The notes under the pieces: model-generated
Database searches by the model: none
Seen by the model: the letters and a program-made list of their open reading frames with translations, nothing else
Told to the model about the DNA's origin: nothing
Assembly (NCBI RefSeq): GCF_008180865.1
Contig: NZ_VTEX01000007.1
Location: 266-64,265 of the forward strand
DNA: 64,000 nucleotides
Direction: 5' to 3'
Source of the DNA: Rossellomorea aquimaris
Lineage (GTDB): Bacteria; Bacillota; Bacilli; Bacillales; Bacillaceae_B
Part shown: positions 1 to 8,877 of the stretch, piece after piece
Position numbering within the stretch: the first letter of the stretch is position 1
Layout: the number at the start of each line of letters is the position of its first letter
Made by a program: the position numbers and the translations under genes

Positions 1-153
1 AAAGAGTCATTTTTTAAATGAACAACAAAATTGGTCGATATTCGGCTTTCTTGACATCAATTCTTTATCTAGTTTTCAGGGAATAAATTTTAATTTACCC
101 CTTGAAAAATTTCAAAAATATTATATAATAAAATTTGTCATTGTAAGCAATAT

Positions 154-270
<117 letters not shown>

Positions 271-279
271 CTATATCAT

Positions 280-354
280 TCCGCAGTAGCTCAGTGGTAG
301 AGCTATCGGCTGTTAACCGATCGGTCGCAAGTTCGAATCTTGCCTGCGGAGCCA
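280..354 (+). tRNA. tRNA-Asn (GTT)
   Basis: Full cloverleaf: acceptor TCCGCAG/CTGCGGA, D-arm AGCTCAGTGGTAGAGC, anticodon GTT in the loop around 312-314, GTTCGAATC T-loop, CCA encoded at 352-354. First tRNA after the 5S gene. Confidence 0.96.
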
Positions 355-356
355 TT

Positions 357-429
357 GCTTCCATAGCTCAGCAGGTAGAGTGCTTCCATGGTAAGGAAGA
401 GGTCACCGGTTCGAGCCCGGTTGGAAGCT
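357..429 (+). tRNA. tRNA-Thr (GGT)
   Basis: Acceptor GCTTCCA/TGGAAGC, anticodon loop ATGGTAA with anticodon GGT (390-392), T-loop GTTCGAGCC. The discriminator T is followed by TTTAT, so CCA is not encoded and must be added after transcription, unlike most neighbours. It starts only 2 nt after tRNA-Asn. Confidence 0.94.
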
Positions 430-449
430 TTTATATTTTTATTCGGAAT

Positions 450-524
450 GGCCCATTGGTCAAGCGGTTAAGACACCGCCCTTTCACGGCGGTAACACGG
501 GTTCGAATCCCGTATGGGTCACCA
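450..524 (+). tRNA. tRNA-Glu (TTC)
   Basis: Acceptor GGCCCAT/ATGGGTC, anticodon TTC (483-485) in loop CTTTCAC, T-loop GTTCGAATC, CCA encoded at 522-524. Confidence 0.96.
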
Positions 525-565
525 AAGTTTTTTGCAAAAGCAAAATTACTCACCAGTTACATATT

Positions 566-641
566 GGAGGATTAGCTCAGCTGGGAGAGCATCTGCCTTA
601 CAAGCAGAGGGTCGGCGGTTCGATCCCGTCATCCTCCACCA
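566..641 (+). tRNA. tRNA-Val (TAC)
   Basis: Acceptor GGAGGAT/ATCCTCC, anticodon loop CTTACAA with TAC (599-601), T-loop GTTCGATCC, CCA encoded at 639-641. Confidence 0.96.
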
Positions 642-702
642 AGTTTTTTTGCGAATGCAAAATAAACCTCATTTTTTAAAAAAATGTTTGATAATGATAT
701 AT

Positions 703-778
<76 letters not shown>

Positions 779-789
779 TTTTTTAAGCT

Positions 790-873
790 GGAGGGGTAGC
801 GAAGTGGCTAAACGCGGCGGACTGTAAATCCGCTCCTTCGGGTTCGGCAGTTCGAATCTGCCCCCCTCCACCA
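790..873 (+). tRNA. tRNA-Tyr (GTA)
   Basis: 84 nt with the long variable arm of a class II tRNA (around CGCTCCTTCGGGTTCGGC). Acceptor GGAGGGG/CCCCTCC, anticodon GTA (824-826), CCA encoded at 871-873. Confidence 0.95.
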
Positions 874-939
874 TTGTATATTTAAATGTAAAATGGACAT
901 CCTATAAATGTCCCTTTTTTATGCCATTAAAGTTATTAT

Positions 940-1014
940 TGGGCTATAGCCAAGCGGTAAGGCATCGCACTTTGACTGCGACATGCGTTGGTTCGAATCC
1001 AGCTAGCCCAGCCA
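940..1014 (+). tRNA. tRNA-Gln (TTG)
   Basis: Acceptor TGGGCTA/TAGCCCA, anticodon TTG (972-974) in loop CTTTGAC, T-loop GTTCGAATC, CCA encoded at 1012-1014. Confidence 0.95.
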
Positions 1015-1018
1015 TTAC

Positions 1019-1091
1019 GAGCCATTAGCTCAGTTGGTAGAGCATCTGACTTTTAATCAGAGGGTCGAAGGTTCGAATCCTTCATGGCTCA
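1019..1091 (+). tRNA. tRNA-Lys (TTT)
   Basis: Acceptor GAGCCAT/ATGGCTC, anticodon TTT (1052-1054), T-loop GTTCGAATC. The discriminator A is followed by TCA, so CCA is not encoded; this is the second member of the array needing CCA addition. It starts 4 nt after tRNA-Gln. Confidence 0.94.
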
Positions 1092-1151
1092 TCACACATT
1101 TTCTCACATGCTTCCTAAGGTGTGAGAATTTCTCTATAATCTATAACATAT

Positions 1152-1227
1152 GGGGCCTTAGCTCAGCTGGGAGAGCGCCTGCTTTGCACGCAGGAGGTCA
1201 GCGGTTCGATCCCGCTAGGCTCCACCA
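1152..1227 (+). tRNA. tRNA-Ala (TGC)
   Basis: Acceptor GGGGCCT/AGGCTCC, anticodon TGC (1185-1187), T-loop GTTCGATCC, CCA encoded at 1225-1227. Last tRNA of the array. Confidence 0.95.
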
Positions 1228-1368
1228 AGATTTTTTGCGAGAGCAAAATAATCCTCATTGATTTCTTTTGCAAAAGCAAAATAAATGTCCTTTATGTTTG
1301 CGAAAGCAAAAAATCTATCCGCTTACGAAGCGTTAGCGGAGTGAAATAACCATACATACGACATGATT

Positions 1369-1404
1369 AAACCTTGAATCTTTTAGGAGATTTGAGGTTT
1401 TTTT
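1369..1404 (+). terminator. Terminator of the rRNA/tRNA operon
   Basis: Stem AAACCTTGAATC/GATTTGAGGTTT (two mismatches) with loop TTTTAGGA, followed by a T-run; first such structure after the last tRNA. Confidence 0.85.
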
Positions 1405-1751
1405 GTTTGAGGGGAAACATTACGATTAAGGGATGATCCACAGTGAGAGATAGCTATTGATGATGGCTAGTGCGCTCATTAATCTGCAGCAAGGGGGACG
1501 GAGAGATGTGGGGAGGTTGTGTTTGGATGTATGTTTTGGAAGAGGATAGAAACTGGTTGACGAATATGAGTGTATCCAGGGTCAGTATGAGGTGCGTAAA
1601 GTTGAAAATGACTAATTTTTATTTAAAATCCTTCAATATAAGTCCTATTTTGAAGCTGATTTTTAAATATTATGTTTAAAAGCATGTAAGAGGTCCTTGA
1701 ATGGGTAGTGGAATCCACTTTCAAACCGTCTGTGTAAAGGATTGCGGATTT

Positions 1752-1848
1752 TATTATCGACTTGCCCGTATATATTATCGACTTCACCACATATATTATC
1801 GACATTTTAAATATATTATCAACTTCCATATATATATTATCAACTCCA
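1752..1848. repeat. Phased TATTATC(G/A)AC repeat array
   Basis: TATTATCGAC or TATTATCAAC begins at 1752, 1773, 1794, 1814 and 1835, a spacing of 20-21 bp, with AT-rich filler between; a sixth copy begins at 1946. The surrounding 1405-2187 stretch contains no convincing gene: the short frames there lack ribosome binding sites and family resemblance. A phase of about two helical turns puts every copy on one DNA face. Function unknown; a related-looking array lies at 61732-61823. Confidence 0.75.
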
Positions 1849-2187
1849 TATCTTATCCGGAGCTTGATCCTGTGCAATAGAAAATCAATGCTCAATCTGT
1901 AAGTTGATCACCCAACCTCTTTGTCTATCCCAATCCGACCTGGGATATTATCAACTTTCTACCTTTAACTTCCATTATATACTTTCAAAATGAACCATAC
2001 CACGCTCCGCCAACCACAATGGATTGCACACCACCTTCGTCCCAAACCAGCCTACATAATCTTACATCAATCTACATCAAACCCTTTTACACACGCATAT
2101 ATATACACAATTCTGTCCAGTTGAACCATGGGTCATAGTATGGATAGAATAGAGGTGTAAATAAATTTCGAATTGGGGGAATTTTTC

Positions 2188-3090
2188 ATGAAGAAAAATA
2201 TTTCTATTATTGGTGTACCGATGGATTTAGGCCAAATGCGCAGAGGCGTGGATATGGGGCCGAGTGCGATTCGTTACGCCGGTATTGTTGAGCGTCTGGA
2301 GAATCTTGGATATGACATTAAAGACTTGGGTGATATCGAGATTGGCCAGGCTGAGCGTGTACATAATAATCCTGATACGAACCTGCGTAATTTGAAAGCG
2401 GTTGCTGAAGCTAGCGAGACGTTGGCTGGTAAGGTGAATGATGTAATCGGGAGTGGAGATTTCCCATTGATCTTTGGTGGAGACCACAGTATTGCGATAG
2501 GAACATTGGCGGGTGTTTCTCCTCACTATGAAAACTTAGGTGTGATTTGGTATGACGCACATGGTGATTTGAATACGGGCGATACGTCTCCGTCAGGTAA
2601 CATTCATGGAATGCCTCTTGCGGTTAGCCTGGGTATCGGGCATGAAGATTTAACTGGTATCGGGCAGAGCTCACCAAAGATCAAGCCTGAGAACATCGTC
2701 ATTATCGGAGCTCGTTCATTAGATGAAGGTGAAAGAGAGTTAATTAAAGAAAAAGGCATTAAAGTTTACACGATGCACGAGATCGATCGCCTTGGCATGA
2801 CAAAGGTAATGGAAGAGTCCATTGACTATTTGAAGGGCAGAACGGATGGCGTCCATTTATCACTTGATTTAGACGGATTGGATCCGAGCGATGCCCCTGG
2901 TGTAGGGACTCCTGTACTTGGAGGGATCAGCTACCGCGAAAGTCACTTAGCGATGGAGATGCTGGAGGAGTCAGGAATGATTACATCTGCAGAATTTGTA
3001 GAGGTAAATCCGATCCTCGATGAGAAGAATAAAACCGCTACTGTTGCTGTGGCGTTGATGGGATCACTATTTGGAGAGAAATTACTATAA
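2188..3090 (+). CDS. rocF: Arginase
   Basis: Cytosolic manganese enzyme splitting arginine into ornithine and urea, the first step of arginine catabolism. The 300-residue protein has the ureohydrolase fold and its metal-binding motifs: GGDHS near residue 99, DAHGD near 124 and LDLDGLDP near 226, plus the N-terminal MDLGQMRRGVDMGPSAIRY block typical of Bacillus RocF. The ATG at 2188 is preferred because GGGGGA lies 7 nt upstream; an in-frame TTG at 2173 would add five residues across that site. Single gene followed by a strong terminator. Arginase upstream of sigW or cdaA is common in non-subtilis Bacillaceae (recalled). Confidence 0.96.
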   Translation: MKKNISIIGVPMDLGQMRRGVDMGPSAIRYAGIVERLENLGYDIKDLGDIEIGQAERVHNNPDTNLRNLKAVAEASETLAGKVNDVIGSGDFPLIFGGDHSIAIGTLAGVSPHYENLGVIWYDAHGDLNTGDTSPSGNIHGMPLAVSLGIGHEDLTGIGQSSPKIKPENIVIIGARSLDEGERELIKEKGIKVYTMHEIDRLGMTKVMEESIDYLKGRTDGVHLSLDLDGLDPSDAPGVGTPVLGGISYRESHLAMEMLEESGMITSAEFVEVNPILDEKNKTATVAVALMGSLFGEKLL

Positions 3091-3107
3091 TCATGAAATA
3101 AAAAAAT

Positions 3108-3142
3108 AAGGCTGGGAACCCTTCAAGGTTCTCAGCCTTTAT
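3108..3142 (+). terminator. Rho-independent terminator after rocF
   Basis: Stem AAGGCTGGGAACC / GGTTCTCAGCCTT with loop CTTCAA, then TATCTATTTCT. It also lies at the 3' end of the convergent Spo0E-like gene and may serve both. Confidence 0.85.
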
Positions 3143-3152
3143 CTATTTCTCT

Positions 3153-3314
3153 TCAATGGTGCTTGACCACTTGATATTGATTTAACAGATCGTCAAGACG
3201 AGTACTCAAATCAACTACTTGTTCGTCGGCAAAGGATGATTTTAATGCTAGTTCAACCATTTGGCGACGGCAGTCTTCAATTTGAAATAATAAATCATTC
3301 ATTCTTCCCCTCAT
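3153..3314 (-). CDS. Spo0E-like aspartyl-phosphate phosphatase (small)
   Basis: A 53-residue minus-strand frame starting at 3314 (MRGRMNDLLFQIEDCRRQMV...) and ending ...VVKHH. GGGAGG lies 8 nt before the ATG. The shape is that of the Spo0E family: a short two-helix hairpin with an LLFQIEDCRRQM first helix and an STRLDDLLNQY second helix matching the S-x-x-LD signature (usually SQELD). Family members dephosphorylate response regulators such as Spo0A~P and so delay sporulation; here the T-R in place of Q-E may alter partner choice. Convergent with rocF. Too short for routine ORF cut-offs. Identity is from motif only; the target is inferred. Confidence 0.82.
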   Translation of the reverse strand: MRGRMNDLLFQIEDCRRQMVELALKSSFADEQVVDLSTRLDDLLNQYQVVKHH

Positions 3315-3420
3315 TTCGAGATCCTCCCACAATAGAAATAATTAGTTCCTTTATACCCTTTTTCTAATAATTGTAAACATTTTTCCCGTGAAATTTGTTA
3401 GGATAGTAATATAAAAAATT

Positions 3421-3447
3421 TGAAACCTTTTGATAGGAAGTTACGTA
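3421..3447 (+). promoter_or_regulatory. Sigma-W-type autoregulatory promoter of sigW
   Basis: TGAAAC at 3421-3426 and CGTA at 3444-3447, 17 bp apart, match the known sigma-W promoter (TGAAAC, 16-17 bp, CGTA). It lies about 35 nt before the sigW start, as in B. subtilis where sigma-W transcribes its own operon. Confidence 0.9.
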
Positions 3448-3481
3448 TATAAATATAGCCGCATAGAGCGGAGGTTATGAA

Positions 3482-4045
3482 ATGGAAGCGTTAGTGAAAA
3501 AGCGGATTAAGCAAGTATTGAAAGGTGATCAGAATGCCTTTGCCGAATTAGTCGAGCTTTATAAGGATAAAGTGTTCCAAATCTGCTACCGGATGCTTGG
3601 AAATCGTCATGAAGCAGAGGATATTGCCCAAGAAGCTTTTATCAGGGCATATGTCAATATTGAAACCTTTAACCAGAAGAGAAAGTTCTCGACCTGGCTA
3701 TTCAGGATAGCGACGAATCTTTGTATCGACAGGATCCGTAAGAAGAAACCGGATTATTTCTTAGATGCAGAGGTAGCGGGGACTGAGGGCTTGACGATGT
3801 ACTCACAAGTGGCTGCAGATGTTCAGCTGCCTGAAGAAGAAGTAGAGAATATGGAGCTTCAGGAAACCATTCAGAAGGAAATTTCCAAGTTGCCTGAGAA
3901 GTATCGATCGGTCATTGTCTTAAAATATATCGAGGAGCTTCCTCTTCAAGAAATCAGCGAGATATTGGATCTACCCCTGGGAACGGTTAAAACAAGAGTA
4001 CATAGGGGGCGTGAAGCTCTCCGTAAACAATTAAGATCACTGTAG
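3482..4045 (+). CDS. sigW: ECF RNA polymerase sigma factor SigW
   Basis: Extracytoplasmic-function sigma factor of 187 residues controlling the envelope-stress and antimicrobial-peptide resistance regulon. Sigma region 2 spans about residues 22-90 (GNRHEAEDIAQEAFIRAY, FSTWLFRIATNLCIDRIRK) and region 4 about 128-182 (LPEKYRSVIVLKY, LPLGTVKTRVHRGREALRK). GGAGG lies 8 nt before the ATG. The gene sits behind its own sigma-W promoter and 15 nt before the anti-sigma gene, which identifies it as SigW and not another ECF factor. Confidence 0.96.
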   Translation: MEALVKKRIKQVLKGDQNAFAELVELYKDKVFQICYRMLGNRHEAEDIAQEAFIRAYVNIETFNQKRKFSTWLFRIATNLCIDRIRKKKPDYFLDAEVAGTEGLTMYSQVAADVQLPEEEVENMELQETIQKEISKLPEKYRSVIVLKYIEELPLQEISEILDLPLGTVKTRVHRGREALRKQLRSL

Positions 4046-4060
4046 AGAGGGTGAGTGAAT

Positions 4061-4714
4061 ATGAAACCTTGTCCTGAAGAAATCATCGAGTATATGCACG
4101 ATTATTTAGATGGAGATTTAAATAGAGAAAAAGAAGAAATGCTGAAGCATCATTTACAGGAATGCAGTGAGTGTCAGCATCACTTTCATGAGCTGAAAAA
4201 AGCGATTGCGTTTGTACAGAGCACGTCTCATATTAGTGCTTCTGCAGACTTTACAGATAAAGTCATGTCAAGATTGCCGAAAGAGAAGAAGAAAGTGGGG
4301 GTCGAGAGGTGGTTCCGCCACCATCCGCTACTCACGGCTGCGGCCCTATTCCTTTTCTTTATGACCGGAAGCTTCTTAACGTCATGGAATGACAATCAGG
4401 ATTTTTCATTTACGAAGAATGCGAAGTTAGTGGTTCAGGATCATACGGTTGTGGTGCCTGAGGGCGAAGTCGTGAATGGAGATCTGACGGTCCGGAATGG
4501 TGATGTGAAAATTGAAGGAAAAGTAACGGGGAATGTCACGGTCATTAATGGAAATGTCACAGTCAATAACGGAAAGCAGTACTTGGCTTCTGCAGGGAGC
4601 GTGACAGGAGAAATCCATGAAATCGATGCTGCCTTTGAGTGGCTTTGGTACCAGATCAAAAAAGGGGCTAAAGACACGGTGGATTGGGGAAATTCGCAAC
4701 TTGAAGAAAAGTAG
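4061..4714 (+). CDS. rsiW: Anti-sigma-W factor RsiW
   Basis: Membrane anti-sigma factor holding SigW inactive until sequential proteolysis (PrsW then RasP in B. subtilis). Of 217 residues, 1-45 form the zinc-binding anti-sigma domain (HHLQECSEC gives the H-x3-C-x2-C motif), one transmembrane helix spans about 88-106 (HPLLTAAALFLFFMTGSFL), and the outer part has NGDLTVRNGDVKIEGKV repeats of beta type. The ATG at 4061, 9 nt after GAGGG, is preferred over GTG 4055, which is too close to that site. Co-transcribed with sigW; ends at a terminator at 4758. Confidence 0.95.
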   Translation: MKPCPEEIIEYMHDYLDGDLNREKEEMLKHHLQECSECQHHFHELKKAIAFVQSTSHISASADFTDKVMSRLPKEKKKVGVERWFRHHPLLTAAALFLFFMTGSFLTSWNDNQDFSFTKNAKLVVQDHTVVVPEGEVVNGDLTVRNGDVKIEGKVTGNVTVINGNVTVNNGKQYLASAGSVTGEIHEIDAAFEWLWYQIKKGAKDTVDWGNSQLEEK

Positions 4715-4757
4715 GATAAAATAGAGGGGATGGAAGTAAGGTCCGTCCCTAAAAAGG

Positions 4758-4789
4758 ACTGACATGTATGAATCCATGTCGGTTTTTTT
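4758..4789 (+). terminator. Terminator after rsiW
   Basis: Stem ACTGACATG / CATGTCGGT (one G-U pair), loop TATGAATC, then TTTTTTT. It directly follows an AAGGTCCGTCCCT short repeat (4738-4750). Confidence 0.85.
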
Positions 4790-4851
4790 ATGCAAAAACG
4801 TGAGTTCATGAATAGAAGAGAAAGAATCATGAGGCCGTGGGTGTCTTTCAT

Positions 4852-4877
4852 TTGACAGTGATAAAATATGCTATAAT
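4852..4877 (+). promoter_or_regulatory. Extended -10 sigma-A promoter of the cdaA operon
   Basis: TATAAT at 4872-4877 preceded by TGC, i.e. an extended -10 element. A perfect TTGACA lies at 4852-4857 but only 14 bp away, so the extended -10 probably carries the promoter. This lets cdaA-cdaR-glmM be transcribed independently of sigma-W. Confidence 0.65.
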
Positions 4878-4949
4878 AGGAACGTTACGAAAATGGAGAA
4901 GCCACACATGGCGGCTTACGCTTTCGATTAAGCTATTGGAGGATGTAAT

Positions 4950-5786
4950 ATGCCGTTTATCGATATTTTTTCGGATTACTCCGCGCTGGATTATGTCTCG
5001 GATATAGTAGATATACTCGTAGTATGGTTTGTAATCTATAAACTGATCATGCTGATAAAAGGAACGAAAGCAGTACAATTATTAAAAGGTATTTTTGTCA
5101 TAATCATTGTGAGAGGTCTTAGTAGTATCTTTGGGTTGGATACACTTGGATGGATGATGGAACAAGCCCTCACATGGGGGTTCCTGGCGATTATCATCAT
5201 CTTCCAGCCTGAACTCCGCAGAGCCCTTGAACAATTGGGAAGGGGCCGTTTATTCTCAAGGACGGGACTTCAGGAAGAAGAAGAGCAGGAGCAGATGATT
5301 GAATCAATGACGAAAGCCGTAAGCTATATGGCAAAACGTCGGATTGGTGCCCTCCTTACTCTTGAACGGGAAACAGGGATGAGTGATTATATTGAAACAG
5401 GTATACCACTAAATGCCAAGATTACGTCCCAATTGCTGATTAATATCTTTATTCCCAATACACCTCTTCATGATGGAGCTGTTATCATTCAAAAAAATCA
5501 AATTGCTGCAGCGGCTTGTTATCTTCCCTTATCGGAAAGCCCATTCATTTCAAAAGAATTGGGAACAAGACACCGGGCAGCACTTGGCGTCAGTGAGGTA
5601 ACAGATAGTATTACGATTGTTGTATCAGAAGAAACGGGAGCTATCTCCATTACGAAAAATGGAGAGTTACATCGCGACCTCTCTTTGGAGCGCTTCACAG
5701 AAATTCTTATGGTAGAGCTCATAGGCGATAAGACAAATGCTTCCTCGACGAAATGGAGTTTTAGGGGGAAGAAAGAAAATGGATAA
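4950..5786 (+). CDS. cdaA: Diadenylate cyclase CdaA
   Basis: Membrane enzyme making cyclic di-AMP from two ATP; c-di-AMP is an essential signal for potassium and cell-wall homeostasis. The 278-residue protein has three N-terminal transmembrane helices (about residues 10-80) and a cytosolic DAC domain with DGAVII near 178 and GTRHRAALG near 206, the DGA and RHR catalytic motifs. TGGAGGA lies 7 nt before the ATG. The 3' end overlaps cdaR by 8 nt. The cdaA-cdaR-glmM order is the conserved one, and CdaR and GlmM are known to bind and modulate CdaA. Confidence 0.97.
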   Translation: MPFIDIFSDYSALDYVSDIVDILVVWFVIYKLIMLIKGTKAVQLLKGIFVIIIVRGLSSIFGLDTLGWMMEQALTWGFLAIIIIFQPELRRALEQLGRGRLFSRTGLQEEEEQEQMIESMTKAVSYMAKRRIGALLTLERETGMSDYIETGIPLNAKITSQLLINIFIPNTPLHDGAVIIQKNQIAAAACYLPLSESPFISKELGTRHRAALGVSEVTDSITIVVSEETGAISITKNGELHRDLSLERFTEILMVELIGDKTNASSTKWSFRGKKENG

Positions 5787-7020
5787 ATTCATGGAAAGTC
5801 GTTGGTTCATGCGAATTGTGGGGCTGATGTTAGCCTTCATTCTTTATCTGTCCGTCAACTTTGATGATATTCAGAAGACGGCTAACAACAACAACGGCAA
5901 CTCTCAAAATGCGATTGAAACGATCCAGGACGTCCCGCTTGAAGTTTTCTATGATCGTGAGAATCTAGAAGTAAGCGGCTTACCTGATACAGTGAATGTG
6001 ACTGTAGAAGGCTCTAAGGCGATAGTGCAACAAGCCAAGCAAGTGAAGGATTTCCGGGTCTATGTAGACTTGAATGATATCGGTATCGGTGAGCACCAGG
6101 TTGATATTAAGATAGATAATATTTCTGAAAAACTTGAAGTAAAACTCGATCCGGATTTCGTCAATATATCGGTTCAAGAAAAGGTAACCGAAGAATTTAC
6201 GATTGAACCTCAATTCAATGAGAGTATATTATCCAATGGATATGAAGCAGAAGGACTGGCTGTTGATCCGAAAACGGTGAAAGTGACAGGCTCGAAGGAT
6301 GAAGTGGAGAGAATTGCATATGTCATAGCCACTCTTGATGTTGATGAGGAAATCAATGAGAATGTGACAAGGGAAGCCAGGGTGCAAGTGCTTGACCGTG
6401 AGTATAATAAATTAGATGTTCAAATTGATCCGGAAGTGGTCGATGTGACCGTTTCGGTAGTAAACAAGAGCAAGAGTGTACCGGTCACGATTAAACAAAA
6501 GGGCAGTCTTCCAGAAGGGACGACGCTGGAGTCGATTTCAGTTGAGCCTAAAGAGGCAACCATCTTCGGGAGACAGGATGTACTGGATACAGTAGAAGAG
6601 TTGCTTGCAGAAATAGACCTTTCTAAGATTACGAAGGATTCAACCGTTACGGTACCGCTCGCCCTGCAAGATGGCTTAAATAAAGTGGCTCCTGAAGAAG
6701 TCAAGGTGAAGGTTGATGTCAATACAACCGAGGAAAAGAGCCTATCAGGACTTGAAATCACCCCACAAGGATTACCTGAAGAATATGAATATACCATCAT
6801 GTCACCTGAGGAAGGTGTCGTCGATGTAGCGCTGAAAGGTCAGAATGCACAGGTGAGCAAAGTGACGAAAGAAGACTTCTCGCTTGCTCTGGATCTTTCA
6901 GGGCTCGAGCCCGGTGAACATGAGCTGGAAATAGTGGCAGAAGGACCTGAGGATATTGAATGGACCCTGTCTCAGAGAACAGTAAAAGTAGAAATTAAAG
7001 AAAAGAACACATCAGCATAA
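5779..7020 (+). CDS. cdaR: CdaA regulatory protein CdaR (YbbR domains)
   Basis: Single-pass membrane protein (helix near residues 8-27, [20 protein letters not shown]) with the remainder outside as four YbbR beta domains of about 80 residues, beginning near 45, 130, 215 and 300. It interacts with CdaA and tunes c-di-AMP output. The ATG at 5779 is chosen because GGGGGAAGAAAG precedes it and [12 protein letters not shown] matches the family start; an upstream in-frame start at 5737 lies deep in cdaA. Overlaps cdaA by 8 nt, indicating translational coupling. Confidence 0.94.
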   Translation: MDKFMESRWFMRIVGLMLAFILYLSVNFDDIQKTANNNNGNSQNAIETIQDVPLEVFYDRENLEVSGLPDTVNVTVEGSKAIVQQAKQVKDFRVYVDLNDIGIGEHQVDIKIDNISEKLEVKLDPDFVNISVQEKVTEEFTIEPQFNESILSNGYEAEGLAVDPKTVKVTGSKDEVERIAYVIATLDVDEEINENVTREARVQVLDREYNKLDVQIDPEVVDVTVSVVNKSKSVPVTIKQKGSLPEGTTLESISVEPKEATIFGRQDVLDTVEELLAEIDLSKITKDSTVTVPLALQDGLNKVAPEEVKVKVDVNTTEEKSLSGLEITPQGLPEEYEYTIMSPEEGVVDVALKGQNAQVSKVTKEDFSLALDLSGLEPGEHELEIVAEGPEDIEWTLSQRTVKVEIKEKNTSA

Positions 7021-7045
7021 GAGCTGTAAAAAGGAGAGAATGACA

Positions 7046-8395
7046 ATGGGTAAGTATTTTGGAACTGATGGAGTAAGAGGTGTAGCGAACACAGAATTAA
7101 CACCGGAATTAGCATTTAAGCTTGGACGTTTTGGTGGTTATGTTCTAACAAAGGATGCTACGCGTCCCAAAATATTGATTGGAAGAGATACTCGGATTTC
7201 CGGACATATGCTGGAAGGAGCTCTTGTAGCCGGACTTCTATCAATAGGGGCTGAAGTGATGCGCTTAGGTGTCATTTCAACTCCAGGGGTAGCTTACTTA
7301 ACAAGAGCGTTAGGGGCTCAAGCTGGTGTCATGATCTCAGCTTCTCATAATCCTGTAGGGGATAACGGAATTAAATTCTTCGGACCGGATGGTTTCAAGT
7401 TATCGGATGACCAGGAAAATGAAATTGAAAATCTATTAGATCAAACAGTTGATCAGCTTCCTCGTCCGATCGGTGCTGATTTAGGACAAGTAAGTGACTA
7501 TTTCGAAGGCGGACAAAAATATCTGCAGTATTTAAAACAGTCAGTAGACGAAGATTTCGATGGTTTACATATTGCGTTGGATTGTGCACATGGTGCAACA
7601 TCCGCTCTTGCTACTCATCTGTTTGCTGATTTGGATGCTGACATTTCGACGATGGGAGCATCACCAAACGGGTTGAATATCAATGAGGGTGTAGGATCTA
7701 CCCACCCTGAAGCACTTGCTGAGATGGTGAAAGAAAAAGGTGCAGACCTGGGGCTTGCCTTTGATGGGGATGGAGACCGTATTATCGCAATCGATGAGCA
7801 TGGACAAATCGTGGATGGTGACCAGATCATGTACATCTGCGGTAAATACTTGAAGTCACAAGGTCAGTTAAAACAGTCTACAGTCGTATCTACAGTCATG
7901 AGTAATCTTGGCTTCCATAAAGGGCTTGAAGAGAATGGGATCCAAAGCATTCAAACTGCGGTTGGAGATCGTTATGTAGTGGAAGAAATGAAGAAGCATG
8001 GCTATACTCTTGGCGGTGAGCAATCAGGCCACATCATCTTCCTGGATTACAACACAACAGGAGACGGTCTGTTAACGGGTATCCAACTTGTGAACATTAT
8101 GAAAATGACCGGTAAATCATTATCTGAACTAGCGGGAGAAATGCAAAAGTTCCCACAAAAACTTGTGAATGTACGAGTGACAGACAAGCACCATGTAACG
8201 GATAATGAAACGGTTAAAAAAGTGATTCAAAAGGTTGAAGAAGAAATGAACGGAAATGGCCGTATCCTTGTTCGTCCATCTGGAACGGAGCCGTTAGTGC
8301 GTGTCATGGCAGAAGCTCCTACTGAAGAACTTTGTGATCGATATGTAAATGAAATCGTACAAGTCGTTGATGAAGAAATGGGTCTGAACGAATAG
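7046..8395 (+). CDS. glmM: Phosphoglucosamine mutase GlmM
   Basis: Interconverts glucosamine-6-P and glucosamine-1-P on the way to UDP-GlcNAc for peptidoglycan and teichoic acid. 449 residues, typical length. Seen: start [12 protein letters not shown], phosphoserine motif ISASHNP near 100, metal loop DGDGDR near 240, sugar-binding GEQSGH near 325 and phosphate-binding [11 protein letters not shown] near 410. ATG 7046 has AAGGAG 9 nt upstream; ATG 7040 would be too close. Third gene of the cdaA operon; GlmM binds and inhibits CdaA in several Firmicutes (established). Confidence 0.97.
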   Translation: MGKYFGTDGVRGVANTELTPELAFKLGRFGGYVLTKDATRPKILIGRDTRISGHMLEGALVAGLLSIGAEVMRLGVISTPGVAYLTRALGAQAGVMISASHNPVGDNGIKFFGPDGFKLSDDQENEIENLLDQTVDQLPRPIGADLGQVSDYFEGGQKYLQYLKQSVDEDFDGLHIALDCAHGATSALATHLFADLDADISTMGASPNGLNINEGVGSTHPEALAEMVKEKGADLGLAFDGDGDRIIAIDEHGQIVDGDQIMYICGKYLKSQGQLKQSTVVSTVMSNLGFHKGLEENGIQSIQTAVGDRYVVEEMKKHGYTLGGEQSGHIIFLDYNTTGDGLLTGIQLVNIMKMTGKSLSELAGEMQKFPQKLVNVRVTDKHHVTDNETVKKVIQKVEEEMNGNGRILVRPSGTEPLVRVMAEAPTEELCDRYVNEIVQVVDEEMGLNE

Positions 8396-8403
8396 TGGAA
8401 TTT

Positions 8404-8445
8404 ATATGCATAAGGGGTCAATATGTGCCCCTTATGCATATTTAA
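8404..8445 (+). terminator. Terminator after glmM
   Basis: Perfect 14-bp stem ATATGCATAAGGGG / CCCCTTATGCATAT, 10-nt loop, followed by a short weak TTTAATAA tract. Termination may be partial, leaving some read-through into glmS. Confidence 0.7.
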
Positions 8446-8576
8446 TAAGTAGAGTACTATTGAACTTTATCGTACTAACGTTCTGATAAACGGGGCTGTT
8501 GCCTATGGGTTTATCGCTGTTCTATTTCGGGAACATGACAATGGGATAACAACTTCTTGTTCTTGTAAAATTTTTA

Positions 8577-8606
8577 TTGACTAGGGGAAACCTGCTAGTG
8601 TATGAT
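8577..8606 (+). promoter_or_regulatory. Candidate sigma-A promoter of glmS
   Basis: TTGACT (8577-8582) and TATGAT (8601-8606) with an 18-bp spacer, about 70 nt upstream of the ribozyme. The region 8446-8675 holds nothing else recognisable. Confidence 0.6.
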
Positions 8607-8675
8607 GATTTTGTTTTCATTTTTCAAATTATATGGAAATGAGTCAAGAAGGAAAGGTGGATAGTGAGTAAACAT

Positions 8676-8842
8676 CTTATAAAGCGCCAGGGCTAAACGA
8701 TGGATACGAAAAGGATCGTTTAGTTGACGAGGTGGAGGTTTATCGAGCATTCGGCGGATGCCTCCCGGTTCGTATGTGTCACCGAACCGAAAGTTTCTTC
8801 CTTAAATCGTTGAGGCAACTTAATGGACAAAGGGAAGAAAAA
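8676..8842 (+). ncRNA. glmS ribozyme (GlcN6P-activated self-cleaving riboswitch)
   Basis: The 5' leader of glmS contains the glmS ribozyme core: AAGCGCCAGGGCT at the cleavage site (predicted cut between A8683 and G8684), GTTGACGAGGTGGAGGTTTA, CGGCGGATGCCTCCCGG, and a long P4 helix formed by TTTCTTCC (8794-8801) and GGAAGAAA. All core blocks match the B. subtilis ribozyme in order. Glucosamine-6-phosphate acts as cofactor; cleavage destabilises the mRNA and lowers GlmS. Confidence 0.96.
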
Positions 8843-8877
8843 AGTGACCAATGTGAATACTAATGACAAACAGAGAT

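Noticed and set aside
1470-1895. Open frames of 69 and 90 codons in the rocF upstream gap
   Set aside because: The first has no ribosome binding site or family resemblance, and the second simply translates the phased ATTATC repeat.
4427-4851. Two long minus-strand frames opposite rsiW
   Set aside because: They are antisense shadows of rsiW and run through its terminator; no start signals.
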